Shown: piece after piece, positions 25,602-35,174 of the stretch
How positions within the stretch are numbered: position 1 is the first letter of the stretch
Layout: every line of letters begins with the position of its first letter
Assembly: GCF_001758195.1 (NCBI RefSeq)
Contig: NZ_MASR01000001.1
Coordinates: forward strand, 124,001 to 188,000
Direction: 5' to 3'
Source: Pseudohongiella acticola
GTDB lineage: Bacteria > Pseudomonadota > Gammaproteobacteria > Pseudomonadales > Pseudohongiellaceae
Length of the DNA: 64,000 nt
Made by a program: the position numbers and the translations under genes
The notes under the pieces: generated by a model
What the model was told of the DNA's origin: nothing
The model's database searches: none
What the model saw: only the letters and a program-made list of their open reading frames with translations

Positions 25602-27282
25602 TTTAATGTTCCCACCCGCGTTCATCATGATTCTGGGCGCGTTGCTGATTCCGCTGGTGCGGCCCGGCATTCGGCCGCTGGTGTTGATATTGGTGCCGCT
25701 GCTGACGCTGTTGATGATCTGGAATCTGGATGATGGCGTGCTGATGACAGCACGGTTCCTGGGTTATGAGGTGGAACTGGTCGAAGCCAGTAATGTTCGA
25801 CGACTGTTCGCTACAATCTTTGCATTAATGGCCATGATCGGCGGCTTGTTTGCTTTTCAGCACGCCCGTGTGGTGGAGATGTCGGCCTCGATGGCCTACG
25901 CCGCCGGGGCTGTCGGGGTGTCGTTTGCCGGTGACCTGATCACGCTGTTCCTGTTCTGGGAATTCATGGCGCTGTTTTCCACGGTGGTGGTCTGGTGTGG
26001 CGGTACTGAAGCGGCTCGTCGTGCCGGTATTCGTTACGGCATCATGCACCTGATTGGTGGTATTTTGTTAAAAATTGGCATCGAAGGTGTTGCTGTGCAA
26101 ACCGGTTCGATTGCCATTCAACCGCTGATGCTGGATAGCTTTGCGACCTGGATGATGTTGATCGGTGTGCTGATCAATGCCGCTGCACCACCGGTCAGTG
26201 CCTGGCTCTCTGATGCTTACCCGGAGGCCAGCCCGACCGGTTCGGTGATTCTGTCAGCATTTACCACCAAAACCGCAGTACTGACTCTGTTATTGTTGTT
26301 TCCGGGACAGCAGGTATTGATCTGGGTCGGCCTGTACATGATTTTCTACGGCATCATCTATGCCTTGATGGAGAACGACATGCGCCGGATTCTGGCGTAC
26401 TCGATCGTTAACCAGGTGGGTTTCATGGTGGTGGGTGTGGGTATCGGCACCGAACTCGCGCTGAATGGCGTGGCAGCGCACGCGTTTGCTCACATCATCT
26501 ACAAGGCACTGTTGCTGATGAGTGCCGGCGCCGTGATTGTGCAGACTGGCAAGCGTAAATGTACTGATCTGGGCGGGCTGTATCGTACCATGCCGGTGAC
26601 GACGATCTGCGGCACCATCGGCGCCCTGGCGATTTCCTCGTTCCCGTATACCTCAGGCTTCATTTCCAAATCCATGATCAGCCAGAGTGCGGCCTATGGT
26701 GACCTTGCCTTTGTCTGGTACGGGCTGGTCGCGGCATCAGCCGGTGTTTTCCTGCATGCGGGTATCAAGTTTCCATGGTTTGTGTTTTTCCAGAAAGATT
26801 CCGGCCTGAGGCCCAAGGATCCTTCCTGGAATATGCAGGCGGCGATGATCATTTTTGCCGTGGCCTGTGTACTGCTGGGTGTGTTCCCGTCACTGCTGTA
26901 TCAGTTCCTGCCTTACGAAGTGAGCTATGTACCCTATACGGCAGAACACCTGGTGACACAATTGCAGTTGTTGCTGTTCGCCGGACTGGCATTTTTTGTC
27001 ACGTTGCCGCTGATGAAGCGCACGCTGACCATCAGCCTGGATGTGGATTTCTTCTACCGTCGTGTCGGCCCGATGATCTGGCGCAGTTTTATGCACCTGC
27101 TGGTGGTGCTCAATGGCCTGTTTCAGTCGCTGGTGGTAGAGAAGGGTAAGCGATTGCCACAACTGTGGATCCGTTATCACGGTCCGGAAGGTCCGCTGGC
27201 GAGAACCTGGCCGACTGGCAGCATGCTGTTGTGGGTTGCCGTTATGCTGGTGGTGATCCTGATCGGTGCCCGGTTGCTGTAA
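25588..27282 (+). CDS. Third NuoL/M/N-like proton-translocating subunit
   Basis: A 564-residue polytopic protein, the most divergent of the three channel-like subunits. Family residues are Glu in LFLFWEFMALFSTVV, Lys in AFTTKTAVLTLLLLF, and the NDMRRILAYSIVNQVGF segment. The C-terminus carries extra helices and a basic amphipathic stretch (RRVGPMIWRSF), reminiscent of the lateral helix region of NuoL, but I cannot confirm that. It ends the operon, 29 bases before the convergent mltD. Confidence 0.87.
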   Translation: MTISDLMFPPAFIMILGALLIPLVRPGIRPLVLILVPLLTLLMIWNLDDGVLMTARFLGYEVELVEASNVRRLFATIFALMAMIGGLFAFQHARVVEMSASMAYAAGAVGVSFAGDLITLFLFWEFMALFSTVVVWCGGTEAARRAGIRYGIMHLIGGILLKIGIEGVAVQTGSIAIQPLMLDSFATWMMLIGVLINAAAPPVSAWLSDAYPEASPTGSVILSAFTTKTAVLTLLLLFPGQQVLIWVGLYMIFYGIIYALMENDMRRILAYSIVNQVGFMVVGVGIGTELALNGVAAHAFAHIIYKALLLMSAGAVIVQTGKRKCTDLGGLYRTMPVTTICGTIGALAISSFPYTSGFISKSMISQSAAYGDLAFVWYGLVAASAGVFLHAGIKFPWFVFFQKDSGLRPKDPSWNMQAAMIIFAVACVLLGVFPSLLYQFLPYEVSYVPYTAEHLVTQLQLLLFAGLAFFVTLPLMKRTLTISLDVDFFYRRVGPMIWRSFMHLLVVLNGLFQSLVVEKGKRLPQLWIRYHGPEGPLARTWPTGSMLLWVAVMLVVILIGARLL

Positions 27283-27311
27283 CCGGACCTCGATCAGGCG
27301 GACGCGTCCAC

Positions 27312-28985
27312 TCAGTCGATATACAACACCAATTCCTGGCCCGGATGGATCAGGCTGCGGCGACCAATCTGATTCCAGCGGGTAATATCTTCAATGCTGA
27401 CGCCATGCTCTCTGGCGATGCGCGCCAGAGAGTCTCCCTGTCTGACTTCGTATTGCAACGCCGAAGGGTTGTTGCTGGTGCCATTGGCATCAGCGGTGGC
27501 CAGGGTGTCAGGTTCCAGCCGCAGGCGCTGACCGGGCCGCAACACTGAATCGGTGGCGATATCATTCCATGTCGCAATCTCGTTAACTGTCAGCTGATAC
27601 CGGTTGGCAATACGCCACAGGCTGTCACCGGAGCGCACGGTATATTGACCTGCCGGTACGGTAGGTGTGTTGGCGACAGCCAAAAGCCCTGATGCCGACA
27701 AAGGTGTTTCTCCGGGGTGGTATGCACGCGGAATCAGCAGCGAGTCACCGGCGACAATGCGCGAGCCAGTCAGGTTGTTGGTTTGCTGGAGCACGTTTAT
27801 CTGAGTTCCAAAGCGGGCGGCAATACCGCTGAGCGTATCCCCGGACTGAATGGTATAACGGTCCCAGGTAATGTGACTGTCTCCGAGTTCTGCCAGATTC
27901 TGCTCAAAGGCGGGAACACTGCCGACCGGCAACAGAACTGTGTGAGGACCATCGGGATGAGTTGCCCACTGCAGGTAGCCGGGGTTAAGTTGATAAATGA
28001 GTTCAGGTTCCAGCTCTGCCAGGGTTGCCACCAGGCCCAGATCGATCTGGGCACCCACATCATAAGCATGCACGTAAGGTTGGTCCGGCACCACGCTCAG
28101 CGTTAATTCAAAATGATCAGGATCCGCCATGACATGCGCCAGTCCCAGCAGTCTCGGCACGTGACGGACGGTTTCTGCCGGCAGCGGCAGTGACCAGAAG
28201 TCAGTGGCCAGACCGTCATCCCGGTTGCTGCGAATTGCGCGTTGCAGGTTGCCCTGGCCGGCGTTGTAAGCGGCCAGAGCCAGCAGCCAGTCTTCATCAA
28301 ACTGCGCGTGCAGTGCCTGCAGATAATCCAGGGCAGCAGACGTTGCCGCCATGGGGTCGTGTCTGCCATCGTACCACCAGTCCCGTTTCAGACCCAGGCT
28401 GGCAGCCGTTGGCGCCATAAATTGCCACAGACCCGCCGCACTCTGGCTTGAGCGTGCCATCGGATTGAACGCGCTTTCAACGATAGGTAGCAGTGCCAGT
28501 TCCAGTGGCAATCCGCGCCGTTCCACTTCCTGTACAATTTCGTAAATAAACGGGGTGGCGCGCTCGGTCACTTCAGCAATGTAGCCGGGGTTGTCGCGGA
28601 ACCATTCAATCTCGTCTTCAATCTGTTCGTTATGGTAGTCAAGCGCAAACTGAAGGCCGTTGCTGACGCGATACCAGACCGTGTCAGCGTGACTGGGCAG
28701 GGCTTCGGGCTGCGGAGACAGCTCGACCGTGCCAGGATTGATAACAACACCGCGTTGGCGGTTGTTACGGGTGTTGCCCGCTGTGCGTTCGATTCGGTTG
28801 CCAGTGCTGGCGTTGTCTTCATCCACCTGTGTCGATGACGGCAGACTGCTGCAAGCCTGTAAAAAAATGCCCGATGCGATCAACAGGCTTAGTGGTTTAA
28901 GGCGAAATCTGGTGCCGGGCGTTGTTGTTCTGCGCGAGATGTCGGGGGGTCGCGTGGCCGGAGTTAAACGTGGATCTGCATTCAT
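27312..28985 (-). CDS. mltD: MltD-type membrane-bound lytic transglycosylase with three LysM
   Basis: Cleaves peptidoglycan glycan strands with formation of 1,6-anhydro-muramic ends. The lipobox L-Q-A-C places lipidation at C45. The SLT domain spans about 150-260 with catalytic E170 in LPIVESAF and the AAYNAGQGN motif near 238-246. Three LysM repeats follow at about 377-419, 448-490 and 512-555. The ATG at 28985 gives a lipoprotein with a rather long n-region of 30 residues; the open frame continues upstream without family support. E. coli MltD has two LysM repeats. It is followed head-to-tail by gloB upstream on the same strand, as in E. coli. Confidence 0.92.
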   Translation of the reverse strand: MNADPRLTPATRPPDISRRTTTPGTRFRLKPLSLLIASGIFLQACSSLPSSTQVDEDNASTGNRIERTAGNTRNNRQRGVVINPGTVELSPQPEALPSHADTVWYRVSNGLQFALDYHNEQIEDEIEWFRDNPGYIAEVTERATPFIYEIVQEVERRGLPLELALLPIVESAFNPMARSSQSAAGLWQFMAPTAASLGLKRDWWYDGRHDPMAATSAALDYLQALHAQFDEDWLLALAAYNAGQGNLQRAIRSNRDDGLATDFWSLPLPAETVRHVPRLLGLAHVMADPDHFELTLSVVPDQPYVHAYDVGAQIDLGLVATLAELEPELIYQLNPGYLQWATHPDGPHTVLLPVGSVPAFEQNLAELGDSHITWDRYTIQSGDTLSGIAARFGTQINVLQQTNNLTGSRIVAGDSLLIPRAYHPGETPLSASGLLAVANTPTVPAGQYTVRSGDSLWRIANRYQLTVNEIATWNDIATDSVLRPGQRLRLEPDTLATADANGTSNNPSALQYEVRQGDSLARIAREHGVSIEDITRWNQIGRRSLIHPGQELVLYID

Positions 28986-29059
28986 GTTTTTGAAAATTCC
29001 ATTAGCGAACATCCTGCAATCAATGTGGACAGATACAAGGATAAAGGTACTGTCTGTTG

Positions 29060-29884
29060 TCAGGCCTGGTCTTTGAGACGACGCAGCGCGGTAAAAAGTT
29101 CTAATCCTGACGTCAGTTTGTGTGACACCTGTTGTTCGACAGTTGCTTGTAAACTGGGACTGTGACAACGCAAAAAAGGATTGGTTCGTTGCTCCAGACA
29201 AATAGTCGACGGTAAGGTCGGGTGTTGTTTGTCGCGTTTGTTGCGTTCATCCACCTGTCGCTGCTTCAGGTCACCGTTGTCAGGGTCGGCACTGGCGGCA
29301 AATGCCAGATTGGCCAGTGTGTATTCATGCGCGCAGTATACCTGTGTTGCCGCGGGTAGTGATGCCAGTTTCTGTAGCGACCCGTACATCATCGCCGGGT
29401 TGCCCTCAAAAATACGACCACAGCCTCCTGCGAACAGGGTGTCGCCACAGAACAGCCAGGGCGGGTTGCCCAGGTCCGCAGTATCGCCATCATCAGGGGC
29501 GCTTGTGTCTGACGCACCGGGATGAAAATACACAATATGGTCCAGGGTGTGTCCTGGCGTTTCCAGTACCTCAAAGTCGTGGTCCAGAATGCTGAGCTGG
29601 TCGCCTTCCTTTACTGTGTGGTTAATTTGTCGAATGTGGCCACCGGCAGGGCCGTATACCGGTACCGGCGACGTCATCGCCAGCAGCGCGTCCAGGCCGC
29701 CGGTGTGATCAGGGTGGTGATGGGTGATCAGAATGCCAGCCAGGGTCGCTCCGTTGGCGCTCAGCCAGGCTTTAACGGGCTCCGCATCGCCCGGGTCGAC
29801 TACAACGGTCTGACCGTCGGCCTGATGCAGGGCCCAGATATAGTTGTCATTAAAGGCGGGTATGGGTGTTATGGTTAACGCCAT
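29060..29884 (-). CDS. gloB: GloB, hydroxyacylglutathione hydrolase (glyoxalase II)
   Basis: Hydrolyses S-lactoylglutathione to lactate and glutathione, finishing methylglyoxal detoxification. It is a metallo-beta-lactamase fold enzyme; the metal motif T-H-H-H-P-D-H is at residues 54-60, with later His and Asp ligands in the TPGHT and FCGDTLF segments and C-terminal CAHEYTLANL. The ATG at 29884 is preceded by GGAG at seven bases; a TTG two codons earlier is less likely. Length 274 is slightly more than the usual 250. Confidence 0.93.
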   Translation of the reverse strand: MALTITPIPAFNDNYIWALHQADGQTVVVDPGDAEPVKAWLSANGATLAGILITHHHPDHTGGLDALLAMTSPVPVYGPAGGHIRQINHTVKEGDQLSILDHDFEVLETPGHTLDHIVYFHPGASDTSAPDDGDTADLGNPPWLFCGDTLFAGGCGRIFEGNPAMMYGSLQKLASLPAATQVYCAHEYTLANLAFAASADPDNGDLKQRQVDERNKRDKQHPTLPSTICLEQRTNPFLRCHSPSLQATVEQQVSHKLTSGLELFTALRRLKDQA

Positions 29885-29999
29885 TGGCAAACTCCGCGAG
29901 TGTGGCAGTGTGTGTACGTCATGCTGGTCAACAATGATAGCAGATCCTGTTTGTTGCGTTTGCGTGGCAGGTGCTAGAATCTGCTCAGGGGTAACTTAT

Positions 30000-30833
30000 A
30001 TGGTTAAGCTGTTCGCTCGACGTCGTGCCATACCGGATCCGGTATCACTGGCGCCGGTGCTTGATAACTGGATGCAAAGTCCGCTGGGCAACGCGCTGCT
30101 GGAGGCGGAAAGGGCACAACTGGCGCCCGTGCTCAGTCGCGTGTTTGGTTATCACATGTTGCAGCTGTCGTGTTCTCCGGGGATTTCCATGGTGGATGAT
30201 TGTCCGGTCGGACATAAATTCCGCTTTGCGCCGGGCTGGGATGCAGAGCGCCAGGTCCCGGTAGCCAATAATGAGGCGCTGCCACTGGGCACGGACAGTA
30301 TTGATGCCGTACTTTTGCACCACGCTCTGGACTTCACCCCGGACAGTCATCGCTTGCTGCGGGAGGCGACCCGCGTATTGATGCCTGGTGGCCGGCTATT
30401 GATTGTGGGGTTTAATCCGGTCAGTTTGTGGGGCGCCAGCGGGTTGCTACGCTGGCGTCGATCGACGCCCTGGAATGCCCGTTTCATCTCGCGCAGACGC
30501 CTGACAGACTGGTTAAGTCTGCTGGACTTTCATGTCGAGCGGGTTACTTATGGCGGCTTTCTGCCACCCATCAGGCATCCACGCATTCTGTCGCATGCGG
30601 ACAGGTTTGAGCATTGGTTCGATCGGCTGGGCAATCCAACAGGTGCCTTTTACCTGATTGTTGCCAGTAAACAGCGCATGCCTCTGACACCGGTGGTGTC
30701 ACGCTGGCCGAAGCTGAGGGCGCCGGCGCTGGGTTCACCACTGGCTGAAACCGGGCGTGTGGCATCGGGACGGGGTACCGTGATACCGATGCCGCCGCGC
30801 AAGAACCTGCATCGTAAAAAAACAGATGATTAA
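30000..30833 (+). CDS. yafS: SAM-dependent methyltransferase (YafS-like)
   Basis: A 277-residue class I methyltransferase of the YafS group. Instead of a clean glycine-rich loop it shows the group's pattern: AVLLHHALDFTPDSHRLLREATRVLMPGGRLLIVGFNP, split here as the post-motif I and III region (about 102-140), followed by LWG and a conserved WNARFISRRRLTDWL. The substrate is not known. Its place between gloB and rnhA, as in E. coli, supports the name. The ATG at 30000 is preceded by AGGGG. Confidence 0.85.
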   Translation: MVKLFARRRAIPDPVSLAPVLDNWMQSPLGNALLEAERAQLAPVLSRVFGYHMLQLSCSPGISMVDDCPVGHKFRFAPGWDAERQVPVANNEALPLGTDSIDAVLLHHALDFTPDSHRLLREATRVLMPGGRLLIVGFNPVSLWGASGLLRWRRSTPWNARFISRRRLTDWLSLLDFHVERVTYGGFLPPIRHPRILSHADRFEHWFDRLGNPTGAFYLIVASKQRMPLTPVVSRWPKLRAPALGSPLAETGRVASGRGTVIPMPPRKNLHRKKTDD

Positions 30834-30864
30834 GCAGTTTAGCTTTTAGTAAAGGATTAATAAT

Positions 30865-31302
30865 TTGCAGGATGTAGTTGAAATATATACAGATGGGGCT
30901 TGCAAAGGTAACCCCGGTAAAGGCGGTTGGGGGGTTGTTCTCAGCTTCCGGGGTACAGAAAAGACGCTACATGGCGGCGAGATCATGACCACCAATAATC
31001 GTATGGAGCTGACAGCCGTGATCAGGGCACTGGAAGCCCTGAAAAAGCCGGGCTGCAAGGTGGTATTACACAGCGACTCAAAATATGTGCTAAACGGGAT
31101 AGAGCAGTGGCTTGCCGGCTGGAAGCAGCGAGGCTGGAAAACCTCGGCGAAAAAGCCGGTGTTGAATCAGGACTTGTGGCAACAACTGGACATTCTGAGC
31201 CAGGCTCATGACATCGACTGGCGCTGGGTCAAAGGACACAGCGGCGATGTCGGTAACGAGCGCGCCGATGAGCTGGCCAATCTGGGAATAACAGAGCTAT
31301 AG
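30865..31302 (+). CDS. rnhA: Ribonuclease HI
   Basis: Degrades the RNA strand of RNA-DNA hybrids, clearing R-loops and primers. Catalytic residues are D10 ([11 protein letters not shown]), E48 (NNRMELTAV), D71 (HSDSKYV) and D135 (ERADELA), with H125 in the flexible loop. Length 145 is typical. The start is TTG at 30865 with AAGGA about eight bases upstream; no ATG in frame precedes the conserved first strand. Followed by dnaQ, the usual rnhA-dnaQ pair, here in the same orientation rather than divergent as in E. coli. Confidence 0.95.
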   Translation: MQDVVEIYTDGACKGNPGKGGWGVVLSFRGTEKTLHGGEIMTTNNRMELTAVIRALEALKKPGCKVVLHSDSKYVLNGIEQWLAGWKQRGWKTSAKKPVLNQDLWQQLDILSQAHDIDWRWVKGHSGDVGNERADELANLGITEL

Positions 31303-31324
31303 CCGCAGCGCTTGGTGGAGAATT

Positions 31325-32146
31325 ATGCGTCAGATAGTACTGGATACTGAAACCACCGGCCTGGATCCGGTCAGTCACCGAATCATTGAAATCGGCTGTG
31401 TCGAGCTGGAGCGACGGCGCCTCACCGGCCGCCACTACCATCAATATACCAACCCCATGCGGGACGTCGACGAGGCCGCGCAGGAAGTGCATGGCATCAG
31501 CAATGAGTTTCTGCAGGACAAGCCGGAATTTTCCGCGGTCGTGGATGAGTTCCTGGCGTTTGTCACCGGTGCTGAACTGCTGATTCATAATGCTCCTTTT
31601 GACATTGGTTTTCTTGACGCGGAGCTGGCTCGCCTGGGCGACACCTATGGGCGTATGGCTGATTACTGCACGGTAACCGATACACTGGGCATGGCCCGTC
31701 GTAAACACCCGGGGCAACGCAATAGTCTGGACGCGCTGTGCAAGCGCTACGGTGTTGATAATTCACAACGTGATCTGCACGGCGCCTTGCTGGATGCTGA
31801 AATTCTGGCAGACGTTTATCTGATGCTCAGTGGTGGTCAGACCGACCTGTCGCTGGCGGCAGAGGAGTCGGCCGGGAGTGACGAACATAAGCCCGGACAC
31901 GGGCGCGTGCGTGAAGACCTGGTGTTGGCAGTGGTTCAGCCCACCTCCGAAGAGCTGGGTGCACATGATGCGTTTCTGACGCATATCAACAAAATCAGTG
32001 GTGAGCGATGCCTGTGGTTGCAGAGTGATCGCGAGGTACCAGCACCCGAGAGTGTTGCTGTCAGCACGGTGGCACTGGCTGAAGGTCTTGATGACGACGA
32101 CCTGGATGATGATCAGGAAGATGAGCTGGCCGGGGAGCACGTTTGA
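31325..32146 (+). CDS. dnaQ: DNA polymerase III epsilon subunit (proofreading exonuclease)
   Basis: 3'-5' exonuclease that proofreads for the replicative polymerase. The DEDDh residues are D7 and E9 (LDTETTG), D93 (PFDIGF), H152 and D157 (HGALLDAE). Residues about 185-250 include the segment expected to bind the alpha subunit. At 273 residues it is about 30 longer than E. coli epsilon, the excess being a very acidic tail (about 253-273). Its stop overlaps the TTG of nudC. Confidence 0.94.
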   Translation: MRQIVLDTETTGLDPVSHRIIEIGCVELERRRLTGRHYHQYTNPMRDVDEAAQEVHGISNEFLQDKPEFSAVVDEFLAFVTGAELLIHNAPFDIGFLDAELARLGDTYGRMADYCTVTDTLGMARRKHPGQRNSLDALCKRYGVDNSQRDLHGALLDAEILADVYLMLSGGQTDLSLAAEESAGSDEHKPGHGRVREDLVLAVVQPTSEELGAHDAFLTHINKISGERCLWLQSDREVPAPESVAVSTVALAEGLDDDDLDDDQEDELAGEHV

Positions 32147-32955
32147 CCGCTGACGACCATCAGAACCATACACAGCATGACCTGATTCTGTTCTATCAAG
32201 GCAGACTCCTGTTAAACGGAGATAGTCCGGTGTGGCCGTCTGCCCGCTTTACAGGCTTGGAGGCGTTTGTCATGTGTCGCGTGCATGTGACAGCGCTGGC
32301 GTCAGACCAGCTTCCTTATGATGCCCTGCAGCTGTCCCACTTGCCACCAGAGCTCGACGATATCGAACCCACGCCGGTGCGCGAATTTCTCGTGCATCAG
32401 GGCTTTGATGCCTTCATTCTGGCGGGGCGTGCCAGTCAGCTGCTGAACTGGTTTGACAGCCATCGTTATTGTGGCCGCTGTGGTTCGCCTACCCACCTGG
32501 TTAACCCGCAGCGCGTATTAAGTTGTCCGCAATGCGAGGTGGATTATTACCCAAGAATCAACCCCTGCGTCATTGTCCTGATTACCCGGGGTGATCAGAT
32601 CCTGCTGGCCAGGAGTGTCAGGCCAGGAGCCACTTTTTTCAGTTGCCTGGCTGGTTTCATAGAGCCGGGTGAAAGTGCGGAACAGGCGGTAGCGCGTGAA
32701 GTATTGGAAGAGGTCGGTGTCGAAGTAGACAATATTCGTTATGTCAAAAGCCAGCCCTGGCCGTTTCCTTCGCAGTTGATGTTGGGGTTTTATGCGGACT
32801 ATGTCAGTGGTGACATCGTGCCGGAAGCGGCCGAAATCGCTGAAGCGCACTGGTATGACGTCGATAAGCTGCCGCAGATACCATCACCGGCGATCAGTGT
32901 CGCCGGGCAACTGATACAGGAATATTGTGATGCTGTGATAGCATCGACAGATTGA
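32143..32955 (+). CDS. nudC: NudC, NAD+/NADH pyrophosphatase
   Basis: Nudix hydrolase that cleaves NADH and removes NAD caps from RNA 5' ends. Zinc ribbon Cys are C110, C113, C128 and C131; the Nudix box is at about 171-193 (GFIEPGE..EQAVAREVLEEVG); and the NudC-specific SQPWPFPSQ lies at 203-211. The TTG start overlaps the dnaQ stop in a TTGA arrangement, which points to coupled translation. Length 270 is usual. Confidence 0.94.
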   Translation: MTADDHQNHTQHDLILFYQGRLLLNGDSPVWPSARFTGLEAFVMCRVHVTALASDQLPYDALQLSHLPPELDDIEPTPVREFLVHQGFDAFILAGRASQLLNWFDSHRYCGRCGSPTHLVNPQRVLSCPQCEVDYYPRINPCVIVLITRGDQILLARSVRPGATFFSCLAGFIEPGESAEQAVAREVLEEVGVEVDNIRYVKSQPWPFPSQLMLGFYADYVSGDIVPEAAEIAEAHWYDVDKLPQIPSPAISVAGQLIQEYCDAVIASTD

Positions 32956-32970
32956 TAAAGGAGTAGGACT

Positions 32971-34014
32971 TTGGAATACGTTATTGAGTATGTGGTTTTT
33001 CTGGCCAAGACGGCAACAATTGTTATTGCCGTGTTTGCCATTCTCAGCATGATGATTGCTGCTGGTCAGCGTAACCGGCGGCATCTGCAGCGCGGGCATC
33101 TGAGTGTGACTCACGTCAACAAGGAACTGGAGTCGATGCAGCAGGGTCTGCAACGCTCTGTTCTGGACAAGTTTTCCCTCAAACGCTTCCATAAAGCGGA
33201 AAAAAAGCGTCTGAAAGATGAAGAGAAAAAGCTGAAAACCGACAGTGGTGAAACACGTCGGCGGCGTGTTTACATTCTGGGGTTTGACGGTGACATGGAA
33301 GCCTCCGGGCTGGAATCATTGCGTCAGGAAATCACGGCCGTATTGACCATGGCAGAGCCGCAGGATGAAGTCATGCTGCGCCTGGAGAGCCCGGGCGGTA
33401 TGGTTCACGCCTACGGCCTGGCGTCTTCGCAATTGCTGCGCTTTCGCCAACAGAAGATACCGTTAACAATCTGTGTGGACAAAGTCGCGGCCAGTGGTGG
33501 TTATATGATGGCCTGCGTGGCAGACCGCATTATTGCCGCGCCGTTTGCCATTCTTGGCTCCATCGGGGTGTTGGTACAACTGCCTAATATACACAGGCTG
33601 TTGAAAAAAAATGACGTTGACTTCGAAATGATTACTGCCGGTGAGTACAAACGCACACTGACACCGTTCAGCGAAATCACCGAGAAAGGGCGGGAAAAAA
33701 CCAAACAGGATGTTGAAGAAATGCATGTCCTGTTCAAACAGTGGGTCAAGCAATACCGCCCGGTGGTGGACATTGATGTTATTTCCACAGGCGAAACCTG
33801 GGTCGGCACACAGGCGCAGGAGCGTAAAATGGTGGACACGATCAGCACCAGCGACGACTACATTGTTGATGCCTGTAAAGAGTCGGATGTCTACGAAGTC
33901 AATTATGAAATCCGTGTGCCGCTGGGTGAAAAACTGGGCGGTGTTCTGCAGAAGGCGATGGACAAAACGTTGTTGACCTGGTGGCAGCGGCTGCGAGAGC
34001 AACGCCAGTTCTGA
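32971..34014 (+). CDS. sohB: SohB-type inner-membrane peptidase (S49 family)
   Basis: A 347-residue protein with an N-terminal membrane segment at about 5-28, then a Lys/Glu-rich linker (about 60-90) and the S49 protease domain. The domain shows VDKVAASGGYMMA with the catalytic Ser in ASGGY and IGSIGV-type sequence (LGSIGVLVQLPN) after it; the catalytic Lys would be in the EYKRTLTPFSE region, as in SppA relatives. TTG at 32971 is preceded by AAAGGAG. Gap to nudC is only 15 bases, so the series rnhA to sohB may be one transcript. Confidence 0.9.
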   Translation: MEYVIEYVVFLAKTATIVIAVFAILSMMIAAGQRNRRHLQRGHLSVTHVNKELESMQQGLQRSVLDKFSLKRFHKAEKKRLKDEEKKLKTDSGETRRRRVYILGFDGDMEASGLESLRQEITAVLTMAEPQDEVMLRLESPGGMVHAYGLASSQLLRFRQQKIPLTICVDKVAASGGYMMACVADRIIAAPFAILGSIGVLVQLPNIHRLLKKNDVDFEMITAGEYKRTLTPFSEITEKGREKTKQDVEEMHVLFKQWVKQYRPVVDIDVISTGETWVGTQAQERKMVDTISTSDDYIVDACKESDVYEVNYEIRVPLGEKLGGVLQKAMDKTLLTWWQRLREQRQF

Positions 34015-34138
34015 CATCGGGCCGGTCGTGTTAGCGGTACTGACGCCAGTGTCATATCCAGTACCAGAGCAACGGCCAGAAAGCCCAGCCGTCACTGCTA
34101 CGGCACAGATTGTCATTCACTAAACCACAGGAAATTTT

Positions 34139-35158
34139 ATGAAACTGGATCAGGAAACCTTTAACGCTTTCGTCGTGCAGGAGCAGGTACAGGAGGGCGC
34201 CAAACCTGTGTATCAGGGCGCCGTCACGCAGCGCAAAGTCGCCGATTTGCCGGCAGGCGATGTGCTGATTCGTGTTGCCTACTCCTCGCTAAACTTCAAG
34301 GATGCGCTGTCGTCTGTTGGCAACAAGGGCGTGACTCGGCAATACCCGCATACGCCGGGCATTGATGCTGCCGGTGTTGTCGCGGAATCCAGCAGTGACG
34401 AGTTTATCGAAGGTGACGACGTCATTGTCATTGGCTACGATCTGGGCATGAATACGGCTGGCGGTTTCGGTCAGTATATTCGGGTACCGGCAGGCTGGGT
34501 CGTGAAACGGCCGGCGGGACTGAGCCTGCAAGAGAGTATGATCATCGGTACTGCCGGGTTCACGGCGGCACTGTGTGTCGATAAGCTGTTGCAGAACGGA
34601 CTGCAGCCCGAGCAGGGGCCGGTGCTGGTGACCGGGGCCAGTGGTGGCGTTGGCAGTTTCGCTGTGGCCTTGCTGGCACAGTTGGGGTACCAGGTTACTG
34701 CCATGACGGGTTCGACCGGATCGCATGATTTCCTGCGCAGTCTGGGCGCCAGTGACATAATCGGGCGTGATGATTATATGGAAGTATCCGCCAAACCAAT
34801 GAGCAAAGAATTGTGGGCGGGTGCTGTTGATGTGGTGGGCGGCGATATTCTGTTTAACGTGGTTAAATCGTTGCAGTACGGTGGCAGTGTTGCCTGTTGT
34901 GGATTGGTGGCGTCGCCGCAGTTTCAGGCCAGTGTGTTTCCTTTTATTCTGCGCGGGGTCAATTTGCTTGGCGTGGATTCAGTGAACCTGCCGCTGACGC
35001 ACAAGCGCCAGGTGTGGCAGAAACTGGCCGAGCAATGGAAGTTGCAGCATCTGGCTGAGCTGGAAACACGGGTGGGTATGGATGGGTTGGGCGATGCCCT
35101 GACCAGCGTACTGCGTGGTGACAGCACCGGTCGGCTGGTGCTGGACCTTTCGTCCTGA
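34139..35158 (+). CDS. acuI: AcuI/YhdH-type acryloyl-CoA reductase
   Basis: Medium-chain dehydrogenase/reductase without zinc ligands, of the YhdH/AcuI group, which reduces acryloyl-CoA to propionyl-CoA with NADPH. Visible motifs: the substrate-domain SSLNFKDALSS, PGIDAAGVV, VTGASGGVGSFAVALLAQLGY for cofactor binding (about 162-182), and C-terminal GRLVLDL. Length 339. In marine bacteria AcuI acts in dimethylsulfoniopropionate breakdown and in acrylate detoxification; no other such genes are nearby, so only a detoxification role is inferred. Confidence 0.88.
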   Translation: MKLDQETFNAFVVQEQVQEGAKPVYQGAVTQRKVADLPAGDVLIRVAYSSLNFKDALSSVGNKGVTRQYPHTPGIDAAGVVAESSSDEFIEGDDVIVIGYDLGMNTAGGFGQYIRVPAGWVVKRPAGLSLQESMIIGTAGFTAALCVDKLLQNGLQPEQGPVLVTGASGGVGSFAVALLAQLGYQVTAMTGSTGSHDFLRSLGASDIIGRDDYMEVSAKPMSKELWAGAVDVVGGDILFNVVKSLQYGGSVACCGLVASPQFQASVFPFILRGVNLLGVDSVNLPLTHKRQVWQKLAEQWKLQHLAELETRVGMDGLGDALTSVLRGDSTGRLVLDLSS

Positions 35159-35174
35159 ACTGACCTGTCCGCCT

